Assembly: GCF_003026815.1 (NCBI RefSeq)
Contig: NZ_PYOG01000003.1
Span: forward strand, 124,001-188,000
DNA from: Photobacterium damselae
GTDB taxonomy: Bacteria > Pseudomonadota > Gammaproteobacteria > Enterobacterales > Vibrionaceae
Length of the DNA: 64,000 nt
Reading direction: 5' to 3'
Shown here: positions 62,640 to 64,000 of the stretch, piece by piece
Numbering within the stretch: position 1 is the first letter of the stretch
Layout of the letters: every line of letters starts with the position of its first letter
Position numbers and translations under genes: made by a program
The notes under the pieces: generated by a model
The model's input: only the letters and a program-made list of their open reading frames with translations
Told to the model about the DNA's origin: nothing
Database searches by the model: none

Positions 62640-62903
62640 TCATTTATGGCCTACGCCGCGATTTTCCTTTGGTAAAAAGGCTATCTTGCCAAATCCTAAC
62701 TTACGGAAATGGCTATCACGAAAATCACGAACTGCTTTCGCACTTGAGGAAACCATCTCAACTTGCAGCTCCATCTTAAGGTAACTGGTTAAATCGATAC
62801 CTTCTGCTGCTGCAACTGCCTCGTGAATATTGCGGAACTGATCGTAAGTAAATGAGATCTGCTTTTCTTCATTCTTATATGTATAAACAACCGTACGAGC
62901 CAT
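62640..62903 (-). CDS. Hypothetical small protein
   Basis: 87 residues, no membrane segment. An N-terminal strand-like region (TVVYTYKNEEKQISFTYDQF) leads to helices (NIHEAVAAAEGIDLTSYLKME) and a basic end (LPKENRGVGHK). No family is recognised. The start has GGAGGC nearby. It follows the EIIC-EAL gene by 71 bp on the same strand. Confidence 0.65.
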   Translation of the reverse strand: MARTVVYTYKNEEKQISFTYDQFRNIHEAVAAAEGIDLTSYLKMELQVEMVSSSAKAVRDFRDSHFRKLGFGKIAFLPKENRGVGHK

Positions 62904-62974
62904 AAAGCCTCCGCTAAAATTAAAGGAGGCGAATCTACCCTATTACTAAAGAAAAATAAAGTCACAAACCACTT

Positions 62975-64000
62975 TTAAGCTTCGATTAACTTCTGCGCGA
63001 CAATCTCTTCAAGGGGCATTGGCTTGTAATAGTAAAAACCCTGAACATAGCGAACACCCAATAAAGAGATAAAGTGAAGCTCATCGTCAGTCTCAACCCC
63101 TTCTACAATAATTTTTGCATTCGCAACTTTACCCAGCTGCACAACAACACTAAAAAGCTCTTGTCCTTTTATAGAGTTAAGATTTAACACTAATGATCGA
63201 TCAATTTTAATTTTGTTAAATTCAAAACGAGATAAATACGCTAACGATGAATAGCCAGTACCAAAATCATCAAGGGCAACAGATACGCCAAGTAATTGTA
63301 ATTCTTTAATAATCTCCGATGTTTTATTTTCATCTTGAACTAATAGTTCTTCAGTGATTTCGACCTCTAGTTGATGGAAATCTAGCGAACTTTTATTAAC
63401 AATTTTCGCAAAATTAAAGACAAAATCTTTGGTTAATACGGTTGTTGGCGATACATTAATCGACAGCTTAAAATCTGGATTTTTCTCAGCAAGTGGCGTC
63501 ATCATCTGAACCGAACGCTCAATAACCCAAAAATCAAGTTCAGGCATTAAACCAAGCTGAGTAAATGACGACAAAAATGTAGGTGGTCGAATATTGCCAT
63601 CACTGTCGCGATATCTAAGCAGCGTTTCCATAGCTACTACTTTTTTACTGTGTATATCCACTTGTGGTTGAAAATACAAAATAAACTCTCCTTCTTGCTG
63701 AAGCTTCTCAACTTCGCGTTGTGCTTGAAGGTTTTTATGTAGTGATGGAATAAAACTGGTTAACTTACTTTTTGCCTCTATTTCATCAGACGTAAAGAAT
63801 CGATTATTAAAAATAGAGGTGACATCAACACCTAAACTGCGTTTATCCATAAACTTAAAAAATGGATAATATAAACCAATTCCAATAATAATAATGATGA
63901 GCTGTAACAAAGCACCAGATATTGCCCCTGTGCCAAGATAACCACTCACTAAAGGCGGCATAATCCAACTCTGTACGGTGCTTAATGGTGGAACCAACCC
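62975..64000 (-). CDS. PTS EIIC-EAL fusion protein, 3' part (c-di-GMP phosphodiesterase)
   Basis: 341 residues are in the window; the gene continues beyond the right edge. The first 50 residues are the C-terminal end of a lactose/cellobiose-type EIIC membrane domain (VPPLSTVQSWIMPPLVSGYL, then a membrane helix and FKFMDKR). A linker leads to an EAL domain (about 95-340): METLLRYRD (the EAL triad is ETL but Glu is kept), SINVSP, EITEEL, DDFGTGYSSLAYL, KIDRSLV, EGVET, and GFYYYKPMPL. All metal and base residues look present, so it can probably hydrolyse c-di-GMP. It joins sugar sensing or transport to c-di-GMP signalling. Confidence 0.92.
   Translation of the reverse strand, partial: GLVPPLSTVQSWIMPPLVSGYLGTGAISGALLQLIIIIIGIGLYYPFFKFMDKRSLGVDVTSIFNNRFFTSDEIEAKSKLTSFIPSLHKNLQAQREVEKLQQEGEFILYFQPQVDIHSKKVVAMETLLRYRDSDGNIRPPTFLSSFTQLGLMPELDFWVIERSVQMMTPLAEKNPDFKLSINVSPTTVLTKDFVFNFAKIVNKSSLDFHQLEVEITEELLVQDENKTSEIIKELQLLGVSVALDDFGTGYSSLAYLSRFEFNKIKIDRSLVLNLNSIKGQELFSVVVQLGKVANAKIIVEGVETDDELHFISLLGVRYVQGFYYYKPMPLEEIVAQKLIEA

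Overview
The window is chromosomal DNA from a low-GC gammaproteobacterium, most probably a Vibrionaceae member of the Aliivibrio type. The evidence for this is two secreted chitinases, an MSHA-like prepilin, an hdfR/maoP pair, Kup, RarD, a cbb3 oxidase, a TMAO-reductase-type enzyme and the E. coli-type tRNA-Gly(UCC). The species is inferred from gene content only. I see no IS element, prophage, integron, CRISPR array or rRNA. The window reads as ordinary chromosome with several accessory metabolic modules.

Layout. 1-2.2 kb: the end of a GGDEF protein and a GH19 chitinase. 2.4-7.0 kb: a compact cytochrome operon (small cytochrome c, ccoN, ccoO, and a ccoP fused to a triheme cytochrome). 7-10.4 kb: a TauE/SafE permease, a LysR regulator and an RhlE-type helicase. 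10.5-16.1 kb: a Tat-exported TMAO/DMSO-reductase-family enzyme carrying its own cytochrome c domain, then an AstE/AspA-like amidohydrolase and a YfcC-type carrier. 16.5-18.8 kb: pcp, an unknown helical protein, a TatA/E protein and a small membrane protein. 18.9-23.0 kb: kdpE, a short kdpD and kup. 23.3-29.6 kb: an MFS transporter, a GntR regulator and a yegTUVW-like nucleoside/nucleobase module. 29.7-33.5 kb: an unknown protein, a pilin, tRNA-Gly and a GH18 chitinase. 34-41 kb: yjjG, then two brnQ genes on either side of a pyruvate formate-lyase-type gene, each brnQ preceded by a branched-chain-residue-rich leader peptide. 41-50 kb: a SemiSWEET protein, L-asparaginase II, a membrane/winged-helix protein, a ClsC-like lipoprotein, glutathione peroxidase, a Bcr/CflA pump with its AraC regulator, and small proteins. 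50.5-55.5 kb: a 56-residue protein, hdfR/maoP, and a GshB-like ATP-grasp ligase overlapping an N-formylglutamate amidohydrolase-QEGLA peptidase fusion. 55.6-58.7 kb: scsA-like, scsB and scsD. 58.8-64 kb: an NlpC/P60 lipoprotein, plsC, a DUF2750 protein, rarD, a MazG-like protein, a small unknown protein and the 3' end of a PTS EIIC-EAL fusion.

Common themes are respiration with unusual covalent electron-wire fusions (pentaheme CcoP, reductase-cytochrome), chitin use, branched-chain amino-acid uptake probably controlled by ribosome-dependent attenuation, K+ uptake, and periplasmic thiol chemistry. The strongest observations are the fused CcoP, the paired brnQ leaders with mutually exclusive hairpins, and the GshB-like/QEGLA gene pair.
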